From Nannochloris sp. 'desiccata' (lineage: Eukaryota > Chlorophyta > Trebouxiophyceae > Chlorellales > Chlorellaceae): DNA of 64,000 nt. Below the pieces are notes generated by a model that ran no database searches, was not told where the DNA came from, and saw only the letters and a list, made by a program, of their open reading frames with translations. The position numbers and the translations under genes are program-made. The stretch is taken from NCBI GenBank assembly GCA_019044685.2, contig JAGTXX020000015.1:1736001-1800000 (forward strand), written 5' to 3'. Below are positions 10,329 through 21,845 of this stretch, in pieces (within the stretch, counting starts at the first letter, position 1; each line of letters opens with the position of its first letter).

Positions 10329-11360
10329 CTAATTTTGAGAACTACTGGCATCAATGCTCAATTCATGAGCCTGAACGGTACTTTTCTTATTTTTTCTATT
10401 CTTTAACCCAGTATGGCTAGATCGCTGTTTTTTATCAAGTAATTGCTGAGATGAATCCCCACTTGGACTCGGGCTGGGGCTGGGGTCCAGTGCAAACGGG
10501 GTAGGTTTCTTTTGTCTAGCTGTCGGGGAAGACACTATCGCTCTATCAAACCCTTCATCAAAGCGTGATGCGCCTAATAGCACCCCAGCAGCGAGGGACT
10601 TATCCCATTTTGCCTTTCTACGAGCTTCAAATTCTGAATAGCCCTTGGTTTCTTGTAACTTTTCGAGAGTAATCGGGTTGCCGTGAAGAGCAATAGTCTG
10701 GAGATTTTCACAATATAACAAGACCTCTGAAGGTACGCTATCAATCGTGTTACTTTCCGCGATAATCAGGCGAAGGCGTTCCAATTTAGCAAGATCCACA
10801 GGCAAGCGGGCCAGGGCGTTGCTGCTGGCGTGAAGTTCTTCAAGACTTTGTAGCTCACCCAGCTCGCGAGGGAGGGAGACAAGCTTATTGTTGCAGATAT
10901 CCAAATATTTTAAAGATTTGAGCTTTCTGATGCTGCGCGGGAGCTCCATTAGGTAGTTGTGAGCGAGGTTGAGACGCTCCAACTTGGGCAGGTCAAAGAC
11001 GGCCTTGGGCAAAGTTCTAATGCGATTATTGTCTAGAAGGAGCACTCGAAGATTCGTGAGGTTGGAAATGCCTCTTGGTACCTCGGCAATACGGTTCTTA
11101 GAGAGGCCCATTCTGTTGCAAGTCACCATGAGCTCTACATAGTCTGGAATTACTGTGATTTTATTGCCAGTAGCATCCAAAACTCTAACTTTCTTTGCGA
11201 CTACTTCCACTTGTTTAGGGAATTCCCTGAGATCCGAATTGCGGAAGGCAACCATGCCGGTCTTGTCCCATGGATCTAGACGACGAGAAAAACTAAATCG
11301 GGATTTATCGACTGTTAAATTATCGACTTGCCGCCTATCACAAGCTAAACAGTTGCCCAT
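10329..11360 (-). CDS. Leucine-rich repeat protein, LRRC57-like, N-myristoylation signal
   Basis: It is intronless, 343 residues, starting at an ATG that gives MGNCLACDRR: Gly2 fits N-myristoylation and Cys4/Cys7 fit palmitoylation, so peripheral membrane attachment is likely. Seven or more 23-residue LRRs of the LxxLxLxxNxIxxLP type span about residues 55-215 (for example LRVLLLDNNRIRTLP, LKYLDICNNKLVSLP). The C-terminal block IALHGNPITLEKLQETKGYSEFEAR matches the region following the repeats in LRRC57-family proteins. The tail is Ser/Lys-rich. LRRC57-family function is poorly known, so a scaffold role at membranes is inference. Confidence 0.8.
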   Translation of the reverse strand: MGNCLACDRRQVDNLTVDKSRFSFSRRLDPWDKTGMVAFRNSDLREFPKQVEVVAKKVRVLDATGNKITVIPDYVELMVTCNRMGLSKNRIAEVPRGISNLTNLRVLLLDNNRIRTLPKAVFDLPKLERLNLAHNYLMELPRSIRKLKSLKYLDICNNKLVSLPRELGELQSLEELHASSNALARLPVDLAKLERLRLIIAESNTIDSVPSEVLLYCENLQTIALHGNPITLEKLQETKGYSEFEARRKAKWDKSLAAGVLLGASRFDEGFDRAIVSSPTARQKKPTPFALDPSPSPSPSGDSSQQLLDKKQRSSHTGLKNRKNKKSTVQAHELSIDASSSQN

Positions 11361-12580
11361 CTTCACGAAATTCTATACAATCATTACTGTAAACTTGGGA
11401 ATTTTAACAAAAAAAGGTAATTGCAGTGAGGCGACAGGCATGCCGTCATAAATTTTGTTGCCCCTGAAATTCAAAAATAACTATTTTGAAACGTGTTGTT
11501 CGGAATCACCACGTTGGAGGCAACGAACTTCCTAGGCTGCGCTGTGTCCAGCCATTTCATTCAATTTAACAGATTATCTGTGATTGTTAATCAATACCCT
11601 GTACACAAAGAAGCGCCTCATAAAGCGAGCAGAGCAAAGGCTCCTCTCATCACGTGCCGCCCGCCCCAGCCCGCCGCCTACCTTTCTTGCCCTTCTTGAA
11701 AAGACCCTCCACGCGGGAGATTTTTAAGTAAGCCATTGCTCATAATAGTGGCTGATAATATCTGCTATCTTATTGGATTCCGCTAAATAGTATCGATAGA
11801 AGAGGGTAAATAGATCAAAAGTAAGCCAAGTCAGCTACAATCAAATTTTGAAGGACCTTGAATTGACAAGGCCAAGAACCAATCATTGTTGGGGCAATTT
11901 AGTATGCTCTCCTTCTTACATTGTTGCTCTTTATTGCTTGCAGTATATAAAACATAAATAGTTCGAAGACCGCTGCTATAGAGACCTAACGCTGTGTCGC
12001 TGCAACCGAGCACCCAGTTCGAGAAAAAGAAGATAGTTTTTATAAAAGCCTGTCAAGAGGAATTCTATAGTCAAGATTTGCCGCCGAGCTCATCTTTTAT
12101 CCTTTAATATAGACATCCATCTGTAGGTAAGCCCAACTGGTAGCTAGATGCTCAGCTAAGCAGCTATGCACGCCACGAGTCGACTATGGGGTTGCCCCAA
12201 GAAGAGTTCAGTTTATAAACCCCTTACTAGTGCACTTCTATCGCTCTAGCAAGCTTCATCAGTGCTTATGCATCTGTAGTATACCAAATGACGCGATATC
12301 TGGGCTTTACTAGGCATAGAAAATGGAGAACCACTCTCTTTTTCATGCAAGTCCAAGGGCTTTGCTCATCCTCACTTCTCCTCTAAATTCAGCTTAAATT
12401 TTAAGATTTCTAACTAGTTTTCCTTCCTCATATACAAACTCCAGATACGCAAGGTTTCAAGGCTAGATCAGCTCGATTAAATTGCCTGCCAGTTTTATTT
12501 GAACTGCCAAGCCTGTCGTTGTCTGCTCGTTTTGCACAGCGTTTACTCTCTCTTTGTCTTGACGAGAAGATATTTACACT
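11361..12580. promoter_or_regulatory. Long divergent intergenic region (LRR gene / AP2 gene)
   Basis: At 1.2 kb this is the longest gene-free stretch in the window, lying between the starts of the LRR gene and the AP2 transcription factor gene. No conserved protein, tRNA B-box or repeat was recognised. A CCAAT element lies near 11880 (AACCAATCATTG). It probably holds the AP2 promoter and a long 5' leader; this is inference from position. Confidence 0.4.
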
Positions 12581-14898
12581 ATGGCTGACGGTCTTCAAAT
12601 TGAACCTTTAGTATTCCATCAAGTCGGAAACCCTCAATCTCCAGGTGGTAAGTAATACTTAAACCAACTTGCCTGCTATCCCAAGTCGACGCATTTTTTT
12701 CTTTCTTTTTTCCTTTGAAATTAACCCTTCTCCATTAAGACCCTAAAACCCCCCTTCTTTTCTATTCTCAAAAAAAAAAAACAGGTACCATGGGCCAGCA
12801 ACGTCTTCATAATACAGCTCATGATATAGTTTCAATGCTTCCTCCCCCAGATCTTCGTCACTTGTCTGGATTGGAGGCCCCAGCTCTCCTGGACAGCCGT
12901 GTTGTCGGGAACAAAGCAAATAGTCACCACCCCACCACAACCAACAACAAGATTGTTGATAATAATAATAATAAAAGCAAGGATGATACCGCCAATTTGG
13001 ATGCTATTAAAAGAGATCTTACCGGTGTTTCTCCTACTGCTCCTGCTCCTGCTCCTGCTGGACCTGAATTGCAACGACACCAGCTGCAAAATCAATATTT
13101 TGCACAACAAATCGACGGACTGCAGCACATGCTTGCCCTCCAACACCAGCAACTACAACACCAGCAGCAACAACAACACATTCAGCAGCAGCAAGCTGTT
13201 AATGGAGGCGGTCAAGGCACGGGTACCTCGAATGGGAACGGAGGTTCTCCTGTAGTAAACCCTTCTAGTGGTGCCGGTGCTGGTGCCAATATCGGCGGCG
13301 GGAGTGGTCTTAACAGAAATGCAAGTGGCCCTAGCTCCCCTCTATTACCTCTGATTGGAACCTCTATTGAAAACCCTTTACTCTCTGTACTAGTAGACAA
13401 ATCCACTACTGGGAGCGGCACCACGACTGCCCCTCAAATCAACAACAACAACCTCAACAACAACAACTTTACAAGCTACAATGGAATGGGCGACAATAGA
13501 CACCCCCCTTATCAACAGTATCATGTACAGCACCTGCAATCTCATCCTAACCCCCAAACCCAGCTACTCCAACAGCAACAACAGGGGTCTCCTGGAGTGC
13601 CTAATTTAATGCAGGGCGATACGCCGACAGCTAGCCCAGCACAAATTCAGGGAGGGCTAGGCCCGACACCAAACACCGCTGCTGCCAATGTCTTAAGTAC
13701 TATGCAACACTATGCCCAACAACCTGGCGGCGGTGGTGGTGGTAGTAGTATGAATATCAGTGGTATGGATCCCAGGTCTCTGATGCGAATGGATGGAGGC
13801 GATGGTTTTGGAAATTCCCCTCAAGCTCCCGCTACCGCCCCCCGTCGCCGGCGCGGCCGTGGCGGCGGCAACTCTCAGCCTGTCATCCCCCGCGCCCCTC
13901 GTCCTCGTCCAGAAGGTGCAGTTGCCCCTCCTCGTTCTTCTCAGTACCGTGGGGTGACTAAACATCGCCGGAGTGGGAGATACGAAGCTCACATCTGGGT
14001 GAAGGACCTCGGTCGGCAAGTTTATCTCGGTGGCTACGAATGTGAAGAGCATGCAGCCGAAGCGTACGACATCGCTGCATTAAAATCAAAGGGTAGTCGT
14101 ACAAAAATTAATTTTGAGCTTTCTAAATATACAGATTTACTTGGATGCATCGATAGAATGACAATGGAGGAGCTGGTGATGGCCGTCCGACGACAATCCC
14201 AAGGCTTTTCTCGAGGGACTTCTACCTATAGAGGCGTAACACACCATCCTTCTGGCCGTTGGGAAGCACGTATCGGCATCCCTGGATCTAAACACGTATA
14301 TTTAGGTCTGTATATGGAGGAAAGAGAAGCTGCACAGGCCTATGATCGTGCTTTAGTGCGTCTTCGTGGGGGTACTGCAGCGACAAATTTTTCATTAGCT
14401 GAATATAGGTTAGAAATGGGTGATTACCATCGCATGCAAAGCAGGCTATTACGTAATGATCCGTTATTTACGGACATTTCAGCCAATGCTGTGTTGTACG
14501 AGAGGTGGATTAAAAATGGCACTGAAGGCTTTCCGGAAGTTGAGTCTCCGGAGATGGAGGCAGAGATGGATAAGATAGCTGCAGTACTAACTGATGGTGA
14601 TGGGAATGCTGTGGGTGCTGGTGGGAATAATGCTGCTGCAGCAGGGGCAGGGGCAGTGGTGGCGCTGGCAGCTGGTGCTGGTGCTGCTGATCACCCTCAA
14701 GGAGAAGAAGAAGAAGAAGCTCTAAAGCAGGACCTAGCAATGTCAGAGCAGCCACCTCAGAGGCAAACACGGAGCCACGGACCTGCTATGATTGCTTTAC
14801 AAGCAAAATTAGCTGGAGGAATGCAGCCTGGAGAACAGCAAGACCAACAGCAACAGCAGCAGACAGTAGAGAATAATGACGCCATGCAGCAAACCTAA
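12581..14898 (+). CDS. Double AP2/ERF-domain transcription factor
   Basis: Exons are 12581-12647 and 12785-14898, giving 726 residues; a shorter form could begin at the ATG at 12790 inside exon 2. Two AP2 domains are plain: YRGVTKHRRSGRYEAHIW...VYLGGYECEEHAAEAYD (about residues 410-470) and YRGVTHHPSGRWEARIG...VYLGLYMEEREAAQAYD (about 485-545). They are joined by a short linker as in the AP2/AINTEGUMENTA class, and both bind DNA through the YRG strand face. Before them is a Gln/Asn/Gly-rich region of about 400 residues with poly-Gln tracts, and a basic RRRRGRGGG patch that may serve as nuclear signal. The C-terminus is Ala/Gly- and Gln-rich. Target genes cannot be inferred. Confidence 0.9.
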
Positions 14899-15440
14899 GT
14901 TGACTTTTTTTACTTTTTCTTTGTTGATTACTATTATTGAATATCTTTTGGCCTTTTCCTTGCGGAGAGTGCATTCTATTTTAAATAGTTTGCTTGCATC
15001 TTTTATCCATCTTATAGAGCATACTCTATCTGCATTCGATTTTTTAACAACGGCAGCGGGAGCGACACAGAAAACGAAAAGTACACACGCTTTGTTGTTT
15101 AGCTTTTTCTCGGCGTTTGACGATTGTTTTGATGTTTCTCACCGTTTTTTTTTGATATAGAACATGTAAATTAGTAGACGTTGAGAGGGCTGATAGAGCT
15201 TTCAAGATGAAACGCTGTGGCGGCATGCTAAGTCTAAGCTGGTTGCAAAGCTGCAGTGCACTTAAGTTGCAACGATTGCTGCCAAGATTAATATCTACAT
15301 TTATTCAATATATTACCTATTAATATATAAGCGCAGCTTGATTGCCTTAATCGTTTCAAAGTCTTTGATCAGTTTTCTCTCTTGTGATTTTTAATCAAGG
15401 AATTTAGCAAAGGGGACACCAAGAGGTCTAGATCGCCGCA
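14899..15440. other. Intergenic region AP2 3' end / STT3 promoter
   Basis: It holds the AP2 3' untranslated region, with a TGTAA element at 15165-15169 as candidate poly(A) signal, and the STT3 upstream region. No other feature was recognised. Confidence 0.45.
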
Positions 15441-17907
15441 ATGCCGGATTCTGCGGTAGTAGCTACATCCACAGCCAAGGCGCCGCCTTCCCCCAAAGGC
15501 CAAGGCTCTGGCTTGACAGATGATGAGAGAAAACCGCTGAGCAAAGTTATGCTTGGAACGTGCTTACTGTGCATCTGTGTCCTCGCATCATCGGTAAGAT
15601 CTATTTTTGCTATCATTTAGTTCCTGTTTTATGCTTTCATCATACTTGTTTCCTGACTTCGTCTCCCAATCAATCTTCATTGGTACACAGGTTCGATTAT
15701 TTTCAGTGATCAAGTATGAAAGCGTTATCCACGAGTTTGATCCTTACTTCAACTACCGTGTTACACAGTTCCTCACAAATGAAGGGTTCTACAACACCTG
15801 GAACTTCTTTGATTCCTTCACTTGGTACCCTCTTGGCCGTGTTGTTGGTGGCACCATGTACCCCGGCCTGATCTTCACAGCTGGTGCTATTTGGAACCTC
15901 CTTCAATGGCTGCATATCCCGGTACACGTGCAAGAAGTTTGTGTATTCACTGCACCTTTATTCTCTGCCTTTTGTGCTCTAGCCACCTATTTCTTTATGA
16001 AAGAGGTCCGTGGACCCGGTGCTGGTCTGGCCTCAGCTGCCTTTATTTCCGTCGTTCCCTCCTACATTTCTCGTTCAGTAGCTGGTTCCTACGATTTAGA
16101 AGCCGTCGCTATCTTTGCCCTGGTCTTAGTTTTCTTTTTATACGTGAAAACATTAAATACCGGCTCGTTAGCGTGGGCAACAGGATTGTTCTTTGGTTAT
16201 TTGTACATGGTTGCTTCTTGGGGTGGTTATTCCTTCATTGTCAATTTATTACCCATCCATTGCCTCGCATGCATCGTATTTGGCAGAGCTTCTACAAATC
16301 TTTATATCGCTTATGCTCCATTTGTCATTCTCGGCGCCTTGGCTGCCATGAACATTCCCGTCATTGGTTTCAACGCTGTCCTTATGTCTGAGCATTTCGC
16401 TTCATTCTTCGTTTTCGGTATCCTCCACGCTGCATTAGCAATCCAGTACATTCAAAAGATGTTACCTCCACGTGCCTACGAAGCAGCAAAGCGTGCAGTT
16501 CTTGGTTTTGGCGCCACAATAGGTGCCGTGTTGGTATTGATTGTAGTGACCTATGTGACTGCTTCCCCTACTTTTGGATGGACTGGGCGGTCGTTATCGC
16601 TTTTGGATCCTACCTACGCTTCTAAATACATCCCCATCATCGCTTCCGTCTCTGAACATCAACCGCCTACATGGTCGATGTATTTCACCGACTTGCATAT
16701 TGCGATTCTACTCGCTCCTGCCGGTGCATTAGCCTGTTTCTCCCCTTTAACAGACGCCTCGTTGTTCTTGATATTGTATGGTGTCACTGCTGTGTATTTT
16801 TCAGGCGTGATGGTACGCTTAATGTTGGTGTTGGCCCCCGCTGCATGCTGTTTAGCGGGTCTTGCATTAAGTGAAATGTTGAGCTATTTATGTACTTCTT
16901 TGGAGACTGAAAGACAAGAAAAGCTGGCCAGTGCGATTCCGGCAGCTTCAGGGACGTCTACCATCGGTGGTGGTGGTGTTTCCGCCCCCTCTCCTGCTGC
17001 AACAAAAAAAGCAGCAAAGGCCGCTGCCCGTCGGGGTGTTGCCATTGCGGGTGATTCTTCTGCATCTTGGTCCATGTCCTCCTGGACTCCTCTACCTAAA
17101 GACGTCGCTATTGGTGGTCTTTTCTTCATTTTCATCTTATTATCTTCTTATTACAAACATTCTGTCTATGTGTCTGGTGAGATGTACTCCGCACCGTCAA
17201 TCGTACTTCAATCCCGTAACCCAGACGGATCTGTTAAAGTATTTGACGATTTCCGTGAAGCATACGCTTGGTTACGGTACAACACCCACCCTGATGCGAA
17301 AGTAGCGTCCTGGTGGGATTATGGCTACCAGACCACTGCTATGAGCAATAGGACGGTTATTGTAGATAATAACACTTGGAATAATACGCATATTGCAACT
17401 GTAGGTCGTGCAATGTGTTCTCCAGAGAAGAAAGCATGGGAAATATTCAAAAGTCTTGATGTTGAATACGTTTTTGTTGTTTTTGGCGGGTTTATTGGCT
17501 ACCCATCGGATGACGTGAACAAGTTTTTATGGATGGTACGAATTGCTGGAGGAGTATTCCCAGATGTACGGGAATCAGATTTCTTGGATGAAGATGGGCA
17601 GTACAGAGTCGATAAATCAATGGGTGCAGGTTTACGGGATAGTTTAATGTATAGATTATCGTATTACAAATTTGCTGATGTTGGGCCAATGATGGGAGGG
17701 CCTCGAGGATTCGATCGAGTTAGAAATGTTGAAATTGGGTTACAAGATTTCGAATTGGAGTACTTTGATGAGGTGTATACAACACAGTCATGGATGGTGA
17801 GGATATATAGGTTGAAAGATGTGCCTAATACGGATGCTGGGTTGAGGAATCTGGCTGTGGGAAGAGCGAAAGATAAACTTATTAGAGCGCCATCACCGTC
17901 GGCTTAG
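15441..17907 (+). CDS. STT3: Oligosaccharyltransferase catalytic subunit STT3
   Basis: Exons are 15441-15593 and 15691-17907 (GT-AG, phase 0), 789 residues, a typical length. The enzyme transfers the lipid-linked glycan to Asn-X-Ser/Thr in the ER lumen. Visible signatures are the first luminal acidic motif in HEFDPYFNYR (about residue 65), many membrane spans, the SYDLEAVAIF loop, and the C-terminal WWDYGYQ motif (about residue 591). The latter is followed by NNTWNNTHIATVG, an N-glycosylation double sequon that is itself conserved in STT3. Exon 1 encodes a short cytosolic Pro/Ser-rich leader plus the first transmembrane helix start. A lumen-adjacent Ala/Gly/Ser-rich insert lies near residues 470-500. 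STT3A versus STT3B type was not resolved. Confidence 0.96.
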
Positions 17908-18224
17908 GAAAATAGAAAATTTTAAACTATAAGAGATCTTGTCTTTTTTTGTTTAGGTAGATATAGTACGGTAGATTTGCGTGAATGAACTTGTAATGTA
18001 AACAGAAATGTATAAATTGGTAAGCAGAAAATAATCTAGACAGTTGTTGCTTTTGGGCGCTAGTTGTTGTTTTTTGGGCGCTAGGACAGAGACTGAAAAA
18101 AAAAATCTCTGAGACACCAATTGATTTTTCTTTTATAGCGCACCATCGTCCTGGAGACCTGTCCAATTTGACCTCATTCACTATCACTACGCCTGAAGTT
18201 CGTCGTTAGACGCGCGGTGTTGAA
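17908..18224. other. Convergent 3' intergenic region (STT3 / J-protein)
   Basis: Two overlapping TGTAA motifs at 17992-18001, about 90 nt after the STT3 stop, are the likely poly(A) signal. Nothing else was recognised. Confidence 0.45.
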
Positions 18225-19127
18225 TTAACGAAGAAGAAACCCACCCCCTCCCACCCCACCCCCTTTGTCTTGCAATTCCTTCTTCTCTTCTTCAATTTTT
18301 GCATTAAGTATCTTCCGCGCTCTTAGCAGTGTTGTTTTCATGTCTTGTATTGTGCATCCAGGTGGTGGTCGGGATAATATAGCATCTTGTCGAACCCGAA
18401 CTTCCTTAGCTAGCTGTTGACTATCCAGCCCCGATAGAAATGCAATGTCCTTATCTTCCTGTTCTCTCTTTTGCTGGGCTTCCATGTCTTCAGCAGCAGT
18501 ATCAGAAGAAATGCCATCGGCGTATGGGCTATCCCATGTAGTCCACCAGGCGAATTCTTCTTCCTCTTTTGAAAATTTTTCTTCTTCCTCTTCATCGTCC
18601 TCGTTTTGTTTTACTTTCTTTTTTGCCTTCTCAGAGCATTCTAAGCTTTCTACCAAAGCCTCCATCCCTTGCTGCAGCTTTTTAAATATATCTTGGGCAC
18701 AATGTAGAGAACATTTGTCTGGATGTATTAGCATAGCTAGTCTTTTATACTGCCTTTTGACATCTTTTACTACTGTAGGCATTGTTGCTGCCGCTGTGGT
18801 GGTGGTTGTTTCCCAAATAGGAATAGACGAGGAAGGGTCTTGGGTTTCCAAGCCGAAAACATGCCACCAAGTATCTAAAGAGTTGCTACTGTTTATTGCA
18901 GAGGTAGAGGCTAGCTCTATGCGACAGAGGGCTTGGAGTTGCATATATCGGTGAACGTCAAATGGTGTGAGAAACTCGTCACCCTCTTGTCTGATATAAG
19001 GTTGAGCAGAACGTAGCGACGTCAATGCTTCAAGAAATTTGTTGTTTGTGATATGCGTTTCAGCCTGGGCTAGGTAGGTAAACCCATCTGAAGTGGGTTC
19101 CTCTATCTCTGAAGAAGAAGAAGCCAT
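18225..19127 (-). CDS. J-domain (DnaJ-like) protein with interrupted J domain
   Basis: It is intronless, 300 residues. An N-terminal helical region (LAQAETHITNNKFLEALTSL) precedes a J domain, as in plant J-proteins of the type that also carry DUF3444, here without that domain. The J domain has helix I (TWWHVFGLE), helix II (DVKRQYKRLAMLI), the invariant HPD loop (HPDKC) and helix III (AQDIFKKLQQGMEAL). About 25 extra Ser/Thr/Ala residues separate helices I and II. The C-terminal half is Glu/Lys-rich, probably coiled coil or disordered. With HPD present, stimulation of an Hsp70 ATPase is expected. It starts 279 bp from the divergent sterol methyltransferase gene. Confidence 0.82.
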   Translation of the reverse strand: MASSSSEIEEPTSDGFTYLAQAETHITNNKFLEALTSLRSAQPYIRQEGDEFLTPFDVHRYMQLQALCRIELASTSAINSSNSLDTWWHVFGLETQDPSSSIPIWETTTTTAAATMPTVVKDVKRQYKRLAMLIHPDKCSLHCAQDIFKKLQQGMEALVESLECSEKAKKKVKQNEDDEEEEEKFSKEEEEFAWWTTWDSPYADGISSDTAAEDMEAQQKREQEDKDIAFLSGLDSQQLAKEVRVRQDAILSRPPPGCTIQDMKTTLLRARKILNAKIEEEKKELQDKGGGVGGGGFLLR

Positions 19128-19406
19128 GTGATCTTAAGATTTAGATGTAGAGTAAAATGATGCCATTATGAGGCTGACAACAAATGCAGAAATATTCTTC
19201 TAGGAGAATGCAATGTATCTAAAGCCAAATTGGCCTTTATACGCAAAGTTGATTATTTTGAATTCCGTTGAGAGCTGTTACAACACTTGCGCGTCGATGA
19301 CTTTTGTAGACCTTGATTAATCTGCGAATGGGCTTTATGTCAGCTAGAATTTATCTTCTATAGCTCAATCAAGGGCCAGAGATAGAGCATCTGTCAAGGC
19401 GCCGCC

Positions 19407-20567
19407 ATGTCCAGTGCAATTAGTCATGTCAGCAATTTGCTGCATCAAGCCGGTGATTATGCCGAAGATAACAAGACACTGGCAGTAATCGGCGGTGTTA
19501 CTGTTGTTGCAGGTCTTTCCTGGTACTTCAAATCCTCCAAAGACTATAAAAAGAAGCCTGGAACTTTTGAAATTGGCTCTGGAGCTGTAGACAGGTCCAA
19601 AGTGCAAGATGAGGTCCAAGGATACTACGATGAGTTCAATACTCTTCAGCGTGGTGAAGGCGCCGTCTTGGGACGCAAGGAAAAGGTCGCAGACCTCGTG
19701 GATAAGTTCTATTCCTTGGTCACTGATCTCTATGAATGGGGCTGGGGTACCTCTTTCCACTTCTCCCCTTTGCTCCCTGGCAAAGACTGGCCTGCTTGCG
19801 AATCCGCTCATGAAGGTCGCATTGCTGCTTTAATCGGCCTTGAGCCTGGCAAAACTGCCCTTGATGTTGGTTGCGGTGTTGGCGGGCCCATGCGTACCAT
19901 TGCCTCTACCTCTGGTGGCAACGTCACAGGCATTACTATCAACGAATACCAGGTCAGTCGTGCCAATTTACATAATTCCAAACTCGGGTTGGAAGCCCAA
20001 TGCAAGGCTGTTCGCGGTAATTTCCTTGAAATGCCGTTCCCTGATGCATCCTTCGATGCCGCCTACGCCATTGAAGCGACGTGCCACGCCCCTACTTTGG
20101 AGCAGGTCTACAGCGAAGTATTCCGCTGTCTCAAACCTGGATCTATCTTTGTAGCATACGAATGGGTCACTACACCCAAATATGACACCAAAAACAAAGC
20201 GCACGTCGCCATTGGTGACGAGATTATCATCGGCAATGGTCTCCCAAAACTCAACAGCTGGAAAGAAGCTGAAGATGCCGGTAAAAATGTAGGATTTAAG
20301 CTTTTAAAGAGCAGAGATCTTGCTATTAAACCTGATGGTACTGAAACGCCTTGGTGGTTCCGTCTCAGTAACAATTTGGATATGTTTAAGCTTAAAGCCA
20401 AGTTCAATCACGTTTTGGTGTCCACAGCAGAATTTTTGAGGATTGCACCCAAGGGTATGGTTCAAGTACATCAAATGTTGATTGATACTGGAATTGCGTT
20501 GATTGAGAGTGGAGAACAAGGATTGTTTACTCCTATGCACATGGTCGTCTTCCAGAAACCTAATTAA
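19407..20567 (+). CDS. SMT1: Sterol C24-methyltransferase (SMT1/ERG6)
   Basis: It is intronless, 386 residues. It uses AdoMet to methylate C24 of cycloartenol-type sterols in phytosterol synthesis. One N-terminal hydrophobic segment (LAVIGGVTVVAGLSWYF) gives ER anchoring as in plant SMT. The sterol-binding region I YEWGWGTSFHFSP and the AdoMet motif LDVGCGVGGPMR (about residue 152) are diagnostic. YAIEATCHAP and the C-terminal sterol_MT_C region also match. The ATG at 19407 gives a leader of expected length. The TGGGGTTG-type spacing around this gene shows no extra regulatory element I can name. Confidence 0.96.
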   Translation: MSSAISHVSNLLHQAGDYAEDNKTLAVIGGVTVVAGLSWYFKSSKDYKKKPGTFEIGSGAVDRSKVQDEVQGYYDEFNTLQRGEGAVLGRKEKVADLVDKFYSLVTDLYEWGWGTSFHFSPLLPGKDWPACESAHEGRIAALIGLEPGKTALDVGCGVGGPMRTIASTSGGNVTGITINEYQVSRANLHNSKLGLEAQCKAVRGNFLEMPFPDASFDAAYAIEATCHAPTLEQVYSEVFRCLKPGSIFVAYEWVTTPKYDTKNKAHVAIGDEIIIGNGLPKLNSWKEAEDAGKNVGFKLLKSRDLAIKPDGTETPWWFRLSNNLDMFKLKAKFNHVLVSTAEFLRIAPKGMVQVHQMLIDTGIALIESGEQGLFTPMHMVVFQKPN

Positions 20568-21171
20568 GCAAAAAGAAATGTAGAAATCTATCTTTTCTTT
20601 CCTTTCAAAAGGCGACGGACGCCCCCGTCAAGGTTTGAAAAACTTGATAAATATATCAAAAAGCAAATCTGTCTCTGAATGAAATAAAGTACCGTACCCA
20701 ATGCACCTATCCGAATGAATTTCATTCTTTTCTTTGCACTTATTCTTCCTCCTCTTTTTCTTAGCTATAGAAAGATTAATTTAACTTTAGTTTTATAAGC
20801 GAGCTCATCGATACTATACCCATAGCTAGTCCATTCTTATTTTAAAAGATCTCGTTAGTGTTTTCTCTCTTTTTCACTGTTTCGTCCCTTTTCCCTTTCC
20901 TTCTAACTGAGTATCATTGATTTCTTGTGACAAAAAAAATGAATTCAATTCAGGACACAGAGGCATTCCAGGCTGTAGCAAAAGAAACAAGAGAACTCAA
21001 AAAGGGGCGGGAATTCAACTTTTTTTTTTTTTAATAATATCATGTATTACACAAAATTAGATTAATTAGACAGAGAACCCTGCTCCTTGTTGAACATTTA
21101 GCTCCATGTTTCTGTAGACGCTACATTACCTGCCTAATCCTCTCTAAGAATATCTAATATATCTAGCCTAG
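20568..21171. other. Convergent 3' intergenic region (SMT / UEV)
   Basis: This is a 604-bp AT-rich spacer with a T run at 21020-21032. On the minus strand a TGTAA (plus-strand TTACA at 21047-21051) lies ~120 nt after the UEV stop and fits a poly(A) signal. No gene was recognised. Confidence 0.45.
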
Positions 21172-21845
21172 TTAGTAGTTTGTTCCTTCCGGTGGTTGAG
21201 GAAGTTTGCGGTTATGTGGCTGGGCCATCTCCCTTCTTAAATCAATAAGAACATGTTCCATAGTCTTGGTTCTATTCCAGTCACGTAAAGTAGGAAATTG
21301 GCGGGGATCGACGCTGCCATTTGAGGATACGCAGCCCATATTAATTTTCGTGACAAAGCGGATTTGAGGTGGGCGCTCAGGGTATGATTCATCACAGTAA
21401 ATGGCCAAAGTATAAATTCTACCATCGTGCATAGTCTGTATTTAGGGTTGGAGATGAAATATAGGTTAGATGGATGGAGATTCTCTTTCTAGAGGAGAGA
21501 GAAATACTGGGAGTGTAATATTTCTTGAAAATTAAAGACGGTGGAATTAGAACTTACGCCTGGCGGTCCAATGATCGTTCCTGTCCAGTTGCACATGAGC
21601 ATGTCATCGCCACTATCCAATCCGTAACTAACAGTACCATCTCCAATACCTTTCTCACCCTTCTCCAGCTCTTCAAGCAACCGGAAATTGCGTGGGACTG
21701 AAAACAACATGTTGGAAATTGAAGGAGAGACGATCAGAAGCTAGACCCATCATGGATGGATATCCTGATAGATAAAATAGACAACACACTCATATTAAAT
21801 CCACATAAGCTTACCTACGACGTTGGCGCCTCCTCCGCCAAGCAT
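21172..21845 (-). CDS. Ubiquitin-conjugating enzyme variant UEV1/Mms2
   Basis: Exons are 21815-21845, 21558-21697 and 21172-21435 (GT-AG, in phase), 144 residues, the usual UEV length. The sequence follows the family: [21 protein letters not shown]-like [31 protein letters not shown], then [15 protein letters not shown]. It has no HPN motif and no catalytic cysteine at the E2 position, the defining loss in UEVs. Known members pair with Ubc13 to build Lys63-linked chains in DNA-damage tolerance and signalling. The first exon encodes only ten residues plus one base. It starts 514 bp from the divergent BRF1 gene. Confidence 0.94.
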
